Positions 8,988-18,989 of a stretch of 64,000 nucleotides of DNA are shown here, piece by piece (the first letter of the stretch is position 1; each line of letters opens with the position of its first letter). Under the pieces are notes generated by a model. That model saw only the letters and a program-made list of their open reading frames with translations. It did no database searches and was not told the origin of the DNA. The stretch spans positions 124,001-188,000 of the forward strand of contig CANNEK010000001.1 of assembly GCA_947503625.1 (NCBI GenBank), given 5' to 3'. A program made the position numbers and the translations under genes. The DNA comes from an uncultured Kordiimonas sp. GTDB taxonomy: Bacteria; Pseudomonadota; Alphaproteobacteria; Sphingomonadales; Kordiimonadaceae.

Positions 8988-10253
8988 ATGATACCTCAAA
9001 CCGTTTCAAATTGTGAAGTCGCCATAATTGGTGCCGGGCCGGCTGGCCTTGCAGCCGCCGAGCATCTTGCAAGTGCGGGCCACAGAGTTCACATATTTGA
9101 GCGCATGCCCACGCCAGCTCGAAAGTTCTTAATGGCTGGAAAATCCGGCTTGAACATTACCCACGCTGAAGACCTACAAAAATTTATCGCTCGTTACAGC
9201 GCGGAAGCTCGAAAGCTCACATCTGCGATAAGATCATTTTCTCCTGAAGATATAAGAGTTTGGGCCGCCGATTTAGGTGTCGAAACCTTTATTGGTTCAT
9301 CTGGCCGAGTTTTTCCAACACATTACAAGGCATCACCGCTACTACGAGCCTGGCTCGCGCGCCTCAACAAAATGGGTATAAATCTCCACACCCGCCACAA
9401 ATGGGTTGGCTGGGCCGGCGATCGTACAGAGCTGGTTTTTGAAACACCGGACGGGATCAAACACACCACAGCAGAAGCTACGATACTCGCCCTCGGTGGC
9501 ACAAGCTGGCCCAAATTGGGATCTGTCGGAGAATGGCAAGCAGACCTGAGGGATCGATATGTAGACCTCAAGCCCTTCCAGCCTGCAAACTGTGGCTTTG
9601 AAATAAACTGGTCGCCTCATTTTCGGGATCGTTTTGCGGGCGAACCTGTTAAGAACTGCGTTTTGTCCGCTTGTAACTGCACAACAAAGGGTGATTTCGT
9701 TGTAACAAAAGCCGGCGTCGAAGGCAGTGCGATTTACCAGGTTTCGCGCGCTGTTCGTGAAGAAATCGAACAGCGCGGCACAGCAATCATCACCGTTGAT
9801 CTCACACCGGACAAAACTCAAGATGAGCTATGCTCTCGCTTAATCGAGCCAAGAAAAAAACGTTCTCTCGCGGACCATATCCGCCGGAAAACTGGGCTTC
9901 GTGGTGTGAAAAGCGGCTTACTGAGAGAATTCCTAAATCCGGATGAGATGCGTTCACCGGAAAAGCTCGCAAGCTACATAAAAGCTTTGCCTCTACGTAT
10001 TCAATCCTCTCGCCCTATTGAAGAAGCCATCAGCGTCGCTGGCGGCGTGTCGTTTGGGTCGCTTGACGACAATTTGATGCTTACGGCCCTGCCCGGTATA
10101 TTCTGTGCAGGCGAAATGGTTGACTGGGAAGCTCCGACTGGCGGCTATCTGCTCACGGCTTGCCTGGCACAGGGAAAACAAGCTGCGGCAGGAGTTCGGA
10201 CGTGGCTTGAAGACAGACGAACCATATCTGGGGTCAAGCCTGAAGGCGCCTGA
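8988..10253 (+). CDS. NAD(P)/FAD-dependent oxidoreductase, HI0933/BaiN-like flavoprotein
   Basis: CEVAIIGAGPAGLAAAEHLASAGHRVHIFE dinucleotide fold; KFLMAGKSGLNITH; FCAGEMVDWEAPTGGYLLTACLAQGKQAA. Confidence 0.9.
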   Translation: MIPQTVSNCEVAIIGAGPAGLAAAEHLASAGHRVHIFERMPTPARKFLMAGKSGLNITHAEDLQKFIARYSAEARKLTSAIRSFSPEDIRVWAADLGVETFIGSSGRVFPTHYKASPLLRAWLARLNKMGINLHTRHKWVGWAGDRTELVFETPDGIKHTTAEATILALGGTSWPKLGSVGEWQADLRDRYVDLKPFQPANCGFEINWSPHFRDRFAGEPVKNCVLSACNCTTKGDFVVTKAGVEGSAIYQVSRAVREEIEQRGTAIITVDLTPDKTQDELCSRLIEPRKKRSLADHIRRKTGLRGVKSGLLREFLNPDEMRSPEKLASYIKALPLRIQSSRPIEEAISVAGGVSFGSLDDNLMLTALPGIFCAGEMVDWEAPTGGYLLTACLAQGKQAAAGVRTWLEDRRTISGVKPEGA

Positions 10254-11433
10254 CAAGCAAGAATGCAAGCGACCCGAAAAGCAGAACAAATACCGTAATT
10301 GGCAATAAGTGTATCCCTGCAGTCGATGCGTCCGCACCCCGCAACATCACATCACGTGCAAACCTGACAAAATGGGTCAGGGGGAACATATTGCCAAACT
10401 GTTGAGCCCAACTGGGCATGCCATTGAATGGAAACATAAAGCCCGAAAGCAACATCGATGGAAGATATATTGCAATTGCGGCCTGCAAGGCCTGAAGCTG
10501 GTTACTGACAAACGTGGAAATTGTAAAACCCAATGTCAGATGCGCGACCGCGAGCAAAATAGCTCCAAAAAACAGCAGTATACCAGACCCAACAATTGGC
10601 ACATCGAATAGCAGTACAGCAGAGGCTACTACCAAAAGAGTTTGTATTCCGGCTATCACAACGTAAGGGCTTAATTTTGCCAACAGTATTTCAGACGCAC
10701 CAATGGGCATAACAGCGAATGTTTCCCAACTGCCCTGCTCTTTCTCTCTCGCCAATGCCAGCGCACCGAGCATTAGCATGCTGATCATCACGATTACGCC
10801 TATCAGCGCAGGCATGATGGTCCATACTGTCCGACGTTCGGGGTTGTAGCGCCATATCGTCTTGATGGCCGGTGGAGTATAAGAGCCATCCTCAACACTG
10901 TCCGACAATCGCGCCAATAGCCCCGATAGAATCTGTTTTTCAAGCGCGGCCAGAGCCGGCGCTACAGCACTAACGTTCGAACCATCGACGATCACCCTTG
11001 GCGCTAACGGGAAATCATCAGCATTCTCATCGTCGAAAAATTCGCTCGCATCGGCCAGTTCAATCGCAATATCAACTTCCCCGGCTTCCAGTTTATATTC
11101 TGCATGCCCTTTTTTCAGGTCCTTGATAATAATAGAGAAATATCCGGTTCCATCTGCATGGATTGCTACAAATTCCTGCGATGAAGGCGAGCCGCCAGCG
11201 ATGGCAATTGAAACACCTCGTGGGTCAAGGTTTACCGCAAACCCGAACAAAACTACCTGTAGCAATGGCACCAGAACAACGAGCGAAAAACTGGTTCTGT
11301 CACGCAAAATCCGCAGCGCTTCAACAATCGCTACGGCCCGCATACGCCGGAACGATCGCTTCGCACGTTTCAGTAAACAGTTTATGCGATCAAACACTGT
11401 CACTGTCTCCAGCGAGGAACGCGAAACTTGCAT
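10234..11433 (-). CDS. ABC-2 type transporter permease
   Basis: N-terminal TM plus large extracytoplasmic domain, LALAREKEQGSWETFAVMPI, PSMLLSGFMFPFNGMPSWAQQFGNMFPLTHFVRFARDVMLRG; likely start M45 of listed ORF. Confidence 0.9.
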   Translation of the reverse strand: MQVSRSSLETVTVFDRINCLLKRAKRSFRRMRAVAIVEALRILRDRTSFSLVVLVPLLQVVLFGFAVNLDPRGVSIAIAGGSPSSQEFVAIHADGTGYFSIIIKDLKKGHAEYKLEAGEVDIAIELADASEFFDDENADDFPLAPRVIVDGSNVSAVAPALAALEKQILSGLLARLSDSVEDGSYTPPAIKTIWRYNPERRTVWTIMPALIGVIVMISMLMLGALALAREKEQGSWETFAVMPIGASEILLAKLSPYVVIAGIQTLLVVASAVLLFDVPIVGSGILLFFGAILLAVAHLTLGFTISTFVSNQLQALQAAIAIYLPSMLLSGFMFPFNGMPSWAQQFGNMFPLTHFVRFARDVMLRGADASTAGIHLLPITVFVLLFGSLAFLLVRRLQA

Positions 11434-12322
11434 CGTCCATTGACAGTTCGACCGTTTTGACTTCAGCTCCAGCTCGTTGGCAAAATTTTTGAAACTTATG
11501 TGTAGCACTCTTGCGAATGACGACACGAAGAGCGTCGTTTTCACGGGAACACTTGATGCACTCATCTATTTCATAAATTAGTTTATCTAATCTATATAAG
11601 TCATTATTTTTAATTAAATATACTGTAATATCTGCTTGCGCAAAAATCTGATTCGGTGTCCCTTGAGCGCACGATTTACCATCCGCCAGAAATACTGCGT
11701 GAGTACAGCATAGCGCCTCGTTTAAGTCATGAGTGGAAATTACCACGCCCGTACCCTGCCGAGCCACTCGATCAATATGTTGCCAGACTTTTGAACGCAT
11801 AGCGACATCAAGGCCTGCTGTTGGTTCATCCAGTAGCAGCAATTTGGGTTGATGCAAGACACTTGCAGACAACTGTGCCAGCCTTGTCCAGCCACCCGAA
11901 AGGCTGCTTACGCGAGTATCTGCAAACGGTTTCAGGTCAAACAACACCATGACATTCTCGATCGCTGCTTCGTGGTTTTCAATGCCGTGCACGCCGGCAT
12001 GAAAATTCAGGTTTTCCCGAACCGTCAAATCCTGATAAAGCGATGTCGACTGTGATACATAACCCACTTGGTGTTTAATCGTTTTTTCGCGACCTGTTTG
12101 TCCAAAAAGGCTTAATTGCCCTACGCTAGTAGGTAACAGGCCGGACAACACACGTAAGGTGGTGGTCTTTCCGCCACCGTTTGCACCGATCAGACCGAAT
12201 ATCTCGCCAGAAATCACCTCAAAAGATAACGGCTGAAGTGCAATACGGTTGCCGTAGCTTACACCAATATTCTTCGCGGAGATCAGCGTAGTTGCCGGGA
12301 AAAACGGGTCAGCAATGCTCAT
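11390..12322 (-). CDS. ABC transporter ATP-binding protein
   Basis: Walker A GANGGGKTTT, LSGGWTRLAQL signature, Walker B LLLLDEPTAGLD. Confidence 0.95.
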   Translation of the reverse strand: MSIADPFFPATTLISAKNIGVSYGNRIALQPLSFEVISGEIFGLIGANGGGKTTTLRVLSGLLPTSVGQLSLFGQTGREKTIKHQVGYVSQSTSLYQDLTVRENLNFHAGVHGIENHEAAIENVMVLFDLKPFADTRVSSLSGGWTRLAQLSASVLHQPKLLLLDEPTAGLDVAMRSKVWQHIDRVARQGTGVVISTHDLNEALCCTHAVFLADGKSCAQGTPNQIFAQADITVYLIKNNDLYRLDKLIYEIDECIKCSRENDALRVVIRKSATHKFQKFCQRAGAEVKTVELSMDDASFAFLAGDSDSV

Positions 12323-13415
12323 AGAGAAAACCACCAAACATGTATTTTGTAGCTTCTGCGCCCAGTGCAAGCAGCGTTTCACCCTGCCCCATTGTTGTAA
12401 TAGCCTCAGCAAACGCTAACCATATTGCCGCAGAGCCTGTGTTCCCGACTTCACTCGCGTTAACAATCACTTTTTCTCGCGGGACGCCCGTATGTTGTTC
12501 AAGCAGAACATCCATGAGACCATTGGCCTGATGGGGCAATATCTTGTCTACTGTACCAGTACTAAGACCATATTCCGCAGCAGCCGACAGCCCTGCATGA
12601 AAAAGCTCAGGACCATTTGTCCGAACATCCGCGAATTCGTGAGAGAACTCCAGAATGCCACCAGGCGCTGTGGGCACATCCGAGCCTCCAGATTTCAAGC
12701 TAAAGCCCGAGTTTCGACCATTACCAATATGACCATAAAATTTCTTTGATATCAAACCCTTATGGACTGAATTTAATGTATAATTCCTACCCGCAGATAC
12801 CAGCACCACTGCGGCTGCCGCATCCCCCATTTGAACCAGGTTAACAAGTTGCCCCGCGTCTTCTTTCAACCGGTTGGGATCAAAAAAAACGGACCCGGTT
12901 TCGGACCCGACAATCACTACAGGTTTGGACTGTGATGATGCCAACAATCCCTCGGCGATGACAAGAGCATTCATAAAGCCCGTACATGCCTGTCGTAATT
13001 CCATGTGTGGCCCTTTGTAATTCAGCACATCTGCAACGATTGCGACATTGGATGGTATGGGGGTTGCGGGCGTAGCGGTATGTCCAATCAGATAACCTAT
13101 ATCATCAATGGTCAAACCCGCATCTTCGAGCGCGCGCTCAACTGCTACTGCAGCCATCTCTGGATTACGGTGCCCTGCCCGCGGCCCTTCTAGAGGTTCC
13201 AACAAGTCCCGGCAAAGATGACGATTTCTAATGTTCAGTTTATCTGCGTAAACGCGGCCACGGCCAGACACATCGAGCCCAAACGTTTCGTCAATGTGCT
13301 TGAGAAGCTGCGAAGTCGAAACCGGGTTACCGGGCAAAAAACTACCAGCCCCCATAACCTCTATCTTCTGTTCACTACGCCAAATTGGTGGAAGTTGACT
13401 TGCATTTTCAGCCAT
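12309..13415 (-). CDS. Beta-ketoacyl-ACP synthase III-like protein
   Basis: Thiolase-fold, Cys in ELRQACTGFMNAL, His in ILPHQANG, Asn in NASEVGNTGSAA (Cys-His-Asn triad). Confidence 0.9.
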   Translation of the reverse strand: MAENASQLPPIWRSEQKIEVMGAGSFLPGNPVSTSQLLKHIDETFGLDVSGRGRVYADKLNIRNRHLCRDLLEPLEGPRAGHRNPEMAAVAVERALEDAGLTIDDIGYLIGHTATPATPIPSNVAIVADVLNYKGPHMELRQACTGFMNALVIAEGLLASSQSKPVVIVGSETGSVFFDPNRLKEDAGQLVNLVQMGDAAAAVVLVSAGRNYTLNSVHKGLISKKFYGHIGNGRNSGFSLKSGGSDVPTAPGGILEFSHEFADVRTNGPELFHAGLSAAAEYGLSTGTVDKILPHQANGLMDVLLEQHTGVPREKVIVNASEVGNTGSAAIWLAFAEAITTMGQGETLLALGAEATKYMFGGFLYEHC

Positions 13416-13533
13416 CTGCTTTGCCCGTTGTTAATCCCTGAAGCGATAAAGGGATATAAACAGGGCAGATAGTTGTTCAAACTCAACTGCTGACACTTGT
13501 TTGTGAGAACTGCGTCATCGCAGACTGTACCCT

Positions 13534-13615
13534 CATTTGTGACATCCGATATGCGTCGTTAGAAGTATAAGTTCCTTCGCGTAGCTTGACAGCCGCGAGA
13601 GCGATGTCACAAATG
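13534..13615. promoter_or_regulatory. 13-bp perfect inverted repeat pair in divergent intergenic region
   Basis: CATTTGTGACATC (13534-13546) and GATGTCACAAATG (13603-13615), 56 nt apart. Confidence 0.6.
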
Positions 13616-13642
13616 GCCACACACATAACTGCCGGAGTTCAC

Positions 13643-13816
13643 ATGAGTAACCAAACGATTGAAAGCCCCTGCGTCAATATCTGTAAATTGGACGAAGACG
13701 GAGTTTTATGCGTCGGTTGTTATCGCAGCCGCTCAGAAATTGGTGAATGGGGCTTTGCCAGCGATGAAAGAAAACAAAGGATTCTTCAGGCTGCATCTGA
13801 ACGCCGTCATCGCTAA
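13643..13816 (+). CDS. DUF1289 domain-containing small Cys-rich protein
   Basis: ESPCVNICKLDEDGVLCVGCYRSRSEIGEW. Confidence 0.88.
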   Translation: MSNQTIESPCVNICKLDEDGVLCVGCYRSRSEIGEWGFASDERKQRILQAASERRHR

Positions 13817-13863
13817 CATGTGACGGTTATGTCATTTTCACGAGACCAATGTTGCCATCTTTT

Positions 13864-14664
13864 TTACGGCCGCAAAATAAGCGTATCGCCCCTGAACTCG
13901 ACGCTCGCGAATCTGTCGAGTAAAGCCATACCTAATAGAGAACCCTGCATCTCGGCGCCATTTACGGTAACGGGAACATCAAAGAATGTTTGGTCTCCCA
14001 CTCCAACACTGGTGATTGTTGCACGGGCAAAGCTAACAGACCCATTGGCTGTATCCGCGCGGCCACTGAAATTCAGCCTGTCTGTCCTCAAACCAATTTT
14101 TTTTGCGTCCTCGGGGCTTAACACCACATTCGAAGCACCGGTATCAACCATCAGCAAGAGCGGAACTCCATTGAACCTGGCACGTAACCAGAAGTGACCA
14201 TCTCTATTGCGCTGCACAATGAGCCCATCACCTGTTGAAACCACTCCGGCCGGGTCAAGGGCTGTCATAAAACGATCGCCAAAATCGGATCGATATAAAT
14301 AAAAACCCGAAATTGTCACAATGATGAGCGCCCAAACACCTGCAATCTTCAACAGGCGCATAAGGCTTGACCGGCTCCAGAATGCTGCTGCACCACCAAA
14401 GATGAATAGAATGATCATTGACCTGACAAGATAAGGGTCCACCCCCCCGGATACAGGAAATGCAAGCGACAACCCAAGAAGTAGCAGTGACATACCCACC
14501 ACAAAAGCCACAAAACGGGTAAGTGGCCTCGTATGACCTCCGTAATGCAGGTCACGAGCAGTTTTTTTCTGAGGTGTTTGTGCGGGATGGGCGCGTTGCT
14601 TTGCGTCCTGACGGTGGTCAGGATCATGGTCTGGTACACGCCACGGCTCGTCAGCCACTCTCAT
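13864..14664 (-). CDS. Retropepsin-like clan AA aspartic protease (TIGR02281-like)
   Basis: TM segments then LLLMVDTGASNVVLSPEDAKKIGL. Confidence 0.85.
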   Translation of the reverse strand: MRVADEPWRVPDHDPDHRQDAKQRAHPAQTPQKKTARDLHYGGHTRPLTRFVAFVVGMSLLLLGLSLAFPVSGGVDPYLVRSMIILFIFGGAAAFWSRSSLMRLLKIAGVWALIIVTISGFYLYRSDFGDRFMTALDPAGVVSTGDGLIVQRNRDGHFWLRARFNGVPLLLMVDTGASNVVLSPEDAKKIGLRTDRLNFSGRADTANGSVSFARATITSVGVGDQTFFDVPVTVNGAEMQGSLLGMALLDRFASVEFRGDTLILRP

Positions 14665-14712
14665 CTCCGCACTATTCTTTAGCTTTACTCGTCCGTTACA
14701 CTATAGCGGCAT

Positions 14713-15465
14713 TTAAATGGAAATTTCCATACCATCATAGGCCGGTTCAACACCTTCAGGTAACTCTCTTCTCAAAGTCTCATAATCCATCTCCCAGGTC
14801 ATATGAGTGAGAATGGCACGTTCGGGCTTTACTCTTTCAATCCATTCAAGGGTTTGCGCCAAATGAGAGTGGGTGGGGTGTGGTTTGTGACGCAGGGCAT
14901 CAACAACCCAGACCCGTACCCCTTCCAGGGCTGCAAATGCAGTCTCTGGCATTCTGTTCAGGTCGGTTGAATAGGCCATGTCGCCGAATCGGTACCCAAG
15001 ACTAACGCCAGAGCCATGCCCCTGCTCGAACGGTTGCATGGTAATTTCATTGACGGTTTTTGCCCCTGATAACAGATGCCCTTTGCAAATTGCCGGATAT
15101 CCGTTTTCTGTTTTGAACACATATCCAAATCGTTGCTTCAATAACTCAAGCGTTTGTGCGTCAGCGTAAACAGGGACTTTGTTACGTGACATGTGAAAGA
15201 AGCCGCGAAGATCATCAATTCCGTGCGTGTGGTCGGCATGATCATGCGTGTAAAAAACAGCATCAAGTGAAGACACGCGTGCTTCCAACATCTGTTCTCG
15301 TAAATCGGGCGTTGTATCAATCAATATCCGGGTTGCACCTTGCTCGATCAGAACACTGGCGCGCCGCCGCCTGTTCTTCGGGTTTTTAGGGTCACAGACA
15401 CCCCAATATTCCGGCATCTTGGGTACGCCGCCGGATGTACCGCAACCAAGAATCGTGAGTTTCAT
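14713..15465 (-). CDS. MBL-fold metallo-hydrolase (PhnP-like)
   Basis: LGCGTSGGVP, YTHDHADHTHGIDDLR, ILTHMTWEMDYE. Confidence 0.92.
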   Translation of the reverse strand: MKLTILGCGTSGGVPKMPEYWGVCDPKNPKNRRRRASVLIEQGATRILIDTTPDLREQMLEARVSSLDAVFYTHDHADHTHGIDDLRGFFHMSRNKVPVYADAQTLELLKQRFGYVFKTENGYPAICKGHLLSGAKTVNEITMQPFEQGHGSGVSLGYRFGDMAYSTDLNRMPETAFAALEGVRVWVVDALRHKPHPTHSHLAQTLEWIERVKPERAILTHMTWEMDYETLRRELPEGVEPAYDGMEISI

Positions 15466-16274
15466 GCCGCTGCCGAAGTTTTTGGGGGAACAACTTTGTT
15501 AAACAAGTTAAAAAAGTTGCCAGTCGTCACTTCCTGCAACTCTCCAAACTGAACGCCCTTTAGCTCAGCGACAAACCGGGCTGTATCCATAACAAAGGCT
15601 GGCTCGCATGTTTTACCTCGATGAGGTACTGGTGCAAGAAAGGGCGCGTCTGTCTCGACCAGCAAACGCTCCAGAGGAACAGTTTTAACCGTTTCCTGTA
15701 GTGACTTCGCATTTTTAAAAGTAGCGATCCCGGAAATCGAGATATAGAAACCCAAGTCCAGTACCGCGTCGGCCAAAAACTGGCTGGCAGTAAAACAATG
15801 GATGACACCGGTGAATTGACCTCTGTCCATCTCTTCCCGAAGAATCGCAACACAGTCTTCGTCAGCGTCTCTCGTGTGAACGATAACTGGCAAGCCTGTC
15901 TCTCTGGCTGCAGCTATATGGGACCGAAAGTTTACCTGCTGCATATTGCGCGGTGCGTTGTCGTAGAAATAGTCGAGGCCGGTTTCCCCTATTCCCACAA
16001 TCTTGGGATGCTTAGCGCGCTCCAGAAGCGCTTCCAGAGCAACATCAGGTTCATTTTCAGCTTCATGAGGATGAATGCCCACAGTGCCGAATGTATCGTC
16101 ATAAGTTTCGACAATGTCGATAATCTCATGAAATTCTTTTAGTTTTGTGTTGATCGCCAACATACACCCAACACCCGCAGCGCGAGCGCGCTCAATTACG
16201 TCGGCCTGTTCTTCCTTCAAGCCTTGGTAGTTAAGGTGACAGTGGCTATCCACGATATATCCATAGTCACTCAT
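15462..16274 (-). CDS. TatD family DNase/hydrolase
   Basis: IVDSHCHLNYQGL, VGIGETGLDYFYD, VIVHTRDADED, VETDAPFLAPVPHRGKTCEPA. Confidence 0.95.
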   Translation of the reverse strand: MSDYGYIVDSHCHLNYQGLKEEQADVIERARAAGVGCMLAINTKLKEFHEIIDIVETYDDTFGTVGIHPHEAENEPDVALEALLERAKHPKIVGIGETGLDYFYDNAPRNMQQVNFRSHIAAARETGLPVIVHTRDADEDCVAILREEMDRGQFTGVIHCFTASQFLADAVLDLGFYISISGIATFKNAKSLQETVKTVPLERLLVETDAPFLAPVPHRGKTCEPAFVMDTARFVAELKGVQFGELQEVTTGNFFNLFNKVVPPKTSAAA

Positions 16275-17827
16275 CAGGTATCGTCTTCACTGGGTAATTC
16301 AAGCCTCGGGAAAACACCGACAGGCTTGTCAATTGCTGTACCGGCCACCAGTCGACCTGCCTCACCGAGTTGATCGAACCCTCGTCGAGTTACTTTGAGC
16401 TGGTCCAGAACCTTGCTGCTTGACGCGGGCATTATAGGTTGCATCAGAATTGCGAGTTGCCGGATAACATCTGCCAGCACATACAGCACAGTATTCATGC
16501 GCTCAGGGTCTGTCTTTTTAAGTTTCCAGGGTTCCTGGACAGAAATATAGCTATCTGCAGCAGCCGCTTGTTTCCATATGGCCTCAAACGCCTTGTGAAA
16601 GGCCTGCTTGTTCATATGTGCCCGAACTTCGTCTACAAGATGGTCTATAGTATTCAGCAACTCCTTGTCCTCAACACTTAAGGAGCCACAAGGCGGGAGC
16701 GCACCGTCGCAGTTTTTAAAAATCATGGACAACGTACGCTGGCTAAGGTTGCCAATGCCATTGGATAAGTCTGCATTGCAGCGCTGAACAAAAGACTGGC
16801 GGGAAAAATCACCATCGTTTCCGAACGGCACCTCTCGAAGCAGATAGAACCGCACAGCATCTAGCCCATAACTATCAATCAACTCGAACGGATCTATTAC
16901 ATTGCCAAGTGATTTTGATATCTTCTGACCTTCATTGGTCCACCATCCGTGGGCAAACACACGCTGAGGCAATGGCAAGTCTGCTGCCAGAAGAAAAGCT
17001 GGCCAATAGACCGCATGAAAACGAAGGATATCCTTACCAATCATGTGCACATTGGCGGGCCAGAACTTCTGATAGCTGTCCGACTGAACGTCTGGATAAC
17101 CGACTGCCGTAAGATAGTTGGCAAGCGCGTCAATCCAAACATACATTACATGGCCATCTGCACCGGGTACCGGCACGCCCCAACTGAAGCTCGTGCGGGA
17201 TATAGAGAGGTCTTCAAGGCCACCGGCAACAAAGCTACGAACTTCGTTCAACCGCGATCTGGGCAGCACGAAATCTTGCTGACTATCATAGAGTTCAAGC
17301 AGTTTGTCCTGCAATGAAGACAAGCGGAAAAAATAGCTGGGCTCTTCAACCCATTCGACGGGCGCGCCCGTTGGTGCAAGTTTTTCGCCTCCTTCGCCGC
17401 TGGTTAACTCAGACTCTGAATAAAAGGCCTCATCGCGAACGGAATACCAGCCTGCATAGCTGTCTTCATAAATGAAGCCTTTATCTTCCAGCACTTTCCA
17501 CAGGTGTTGAACAGAAGCTTTGTGGCGTTCTTCAGTCGTGCGGATAAACTGATCCTGCGAAAAATTCATGGCTTCGGCCAGTTCGCCAAACCGCGCCGAA
17601 ACGCGGTCGCAGAACTCAAGCGGCGCTATGCCTGCCTTTTCCGCCGATCTTTCAATTTTCTGCCCGTGCTCGTCTGTGCCGGTCAAAAACTGAACATCAT
17701 AACCATCAAGTCGCTTGAACCGGGCCAGAACATCACAGGCAAGCGTGGTGTACGCATGCCCGATATGAGGTACGTCGTTAACGTAGTATATCGGCGTTGT
17801 GATATAGAAAGCAGGCCGGTTGCTCAT
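16274..17827 (-). CDS. metG: Methionine--tRNA ligase
   Basis: YITTPIYYVNDVPHIGHAYTTLACD, FLTGTDEHGQKIE, KISKSLGNVIDP. Confidence 0.97.
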   Translation of the reverse strand: MSNRPAFYITTPIYYVNDVPHIGHAYTTLACDVLARFKRLDGYDVQFLTGTDEHGQKIERSAEKAGIAPLEFCDRVSARFGELAEAMNFSQDQFIRTTEERHKASVQHLWKVLEDKGFIYEDSYAGWYSVRDEAFYSESELTSGEGGEKLAPTGAPVEWVEEPSYFFRLSSLQDKLLELYDSQQDFVLPRSRLNEVRSFVAGGLEDLSISRTSFSWGVPVPGADGHVMYVWIDALANYLTAVGYPDVQSDSYQKFWPANVHMIGKDILRFHAVYWPAFLLAADLPLPQRVFAHGWWTNEGQKISKSLGNVIDPFELIDSYGLDAVRFYLLREVPFGNDGDFSRQSFVQRCNADLSNGIGNLSQRTLSMIFKNCDGALPPCGSLSVEDKELLNTIDHLVDEVRAHMNKQAFHKAFEAIWKQAAAADSYISVQEPWKLKKTDPERMNTVLYVLADVIRQLAILMQPIMPASSSKVLDQLKVTRRGFDQLGEAGRLVAGTAIDKPVGVFPRLELPSEDDT

Positions 17828-17870
17828 AAATGTCTCTTCAGAGTTAGGGCGTGGGCGAGTGCTCGCCATC

Positions 17871-18989
17871 CTATGACCGGACTGTTGCTTTCAGCGACGC
17901 AAAAATTGAAACAATCACTTGTTTTCGGTCGAGGTTCACAGCGTCCGCACGCGTGACTAAACGGCCCACCTTTTCCCACAGCTCCATCCACTGATCAACC
18001 CTAGCAAGAGAGGAAATACGCGAAATTTGTTCACTTTCACCCGCCATCACGTCCGCCGCGTGTTCACCGGTAACCAATTGTCGGATAAGCCGCTGAAGCC
18101 ACACACTGAACATTTCAATGAAAAGATGGTACTCTGCATCAGCTTTCGCCGCTCCCAATTTACCTGCCAGCGTATGAATTGCAGGCATCTGCACGTTGGG
18201 TAAAGTGACTAACGCTGAGGCCAGTTGCCGATAAAGATCAATTCCCGATTTTGAAATGAGGTCTACCGCTTTCCCGGGCGCACCCCGTGCGAGCACTGCT
18301 GCGGCCTCAAGTTCGTCATTGGGGATATTCGGAAACCTGGACGCAAGAACGGCTCGAACACTGTCATCCGGCAATGGCTTCATTGCCAGACTTCTGCAGC
18401 GGCTTCTAATTGTAGGCAATAGCCTACCGGGCGAATGCGCAACCAGGATGATAATTGACTTTGCTGGCGGTTCTTCAAGAAGCTTAAGCAATGCATTCGC
18501 TGCATTGGCGTTCATTTCGTCTGCTGCGTCGATGATTGCAACGCGCCAGCCACCCTCACTTGCTGTCTGGCTGAAAAAACCGGTCAGTTTCCTGACATCG
18601 CCAATAACGATATCTTTACGCAGTTTTCCCGTATTCTCGTTCTCGCTGCGCTCTACCAGCATCAACCCACCATGCCCTCCTGACACCACCTTTCGGGCAT
18701 TTGGGTCATCTTCGTCCAGACTAAGCGTTTCAAATTTCGCTTTGGGTAATTCGTCTCCGAATAATCCGTCATCTCCAACCTTACCTGAAGAAGGGTCTAT
18801 CGAGAGCAGAAACTTTGCTATTCGCCACGCAAGAGTTGACTTTCCGATACCTTTCGGGCCGGTAAGCAACCAGCCATGATGGATACGGTCCTGATTCACA
18901 GCTTCTAGAAAAAGACGTTCAGCAGCTTCGTGGCCAAAAAGCTGGCTGGTGAAACGAGGGTGCGGATCATCGCGCAGGTCCTCAGCCAT
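17871..18989 (-). CDS. holB: DNA polymerase III subunit delta'
   Basis: LLTGPKGIGKSTLAWRIAKFLL, NAANALLKLLEEPPAKSIIILVAHSPGRLLPTIRSRC. Confidence 0.93.
   Translation of the reverse strand: MAEDLRDDPHPRFTSQLFGHEAAERLFLEAVNQDRIHHGWLLTGPKGIGKSTLAWRIAKFLLSIDPSSGKVGDDGLFGDELPKAKFETLSLDEDDPNARKVVSGGHGGLMLVERSENENTGKLRKDIVIGDVRKLTGFFSQTASEGGWRVAIIDAADEMNANAANALLKLLEEPPAKSIIILVAHSPGRLLPTIRSRCRSLAMKPLPDDSVRAVLASRFPNIPNDELEAAAVLARGAPGKAVDLISKSGIDLYRQLASALVTLPNVQMPAIHTLAGKLGAAKADAEYHLFIEMFSVWLQRLIRQLVTGEHAADVMAGESEQISRISSLARVDQWMELWEKVGRLVTRADAVNLDRKQVIVSIFASLKATVRS

Noticed and set aside
9342-9821. 159-aa minus ORF opposite the flavoprotein
   Set aside because: Antisense to a clear FAD oxidoreductase; composition is that of a shadow frame.
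18256-18879. 207-aa plus-strand ORF opposite holB
   Set aside because: Entirely antisense to a confidently identified housekeeping gene; Ser/Arg-rich shadow translation with no family signature.
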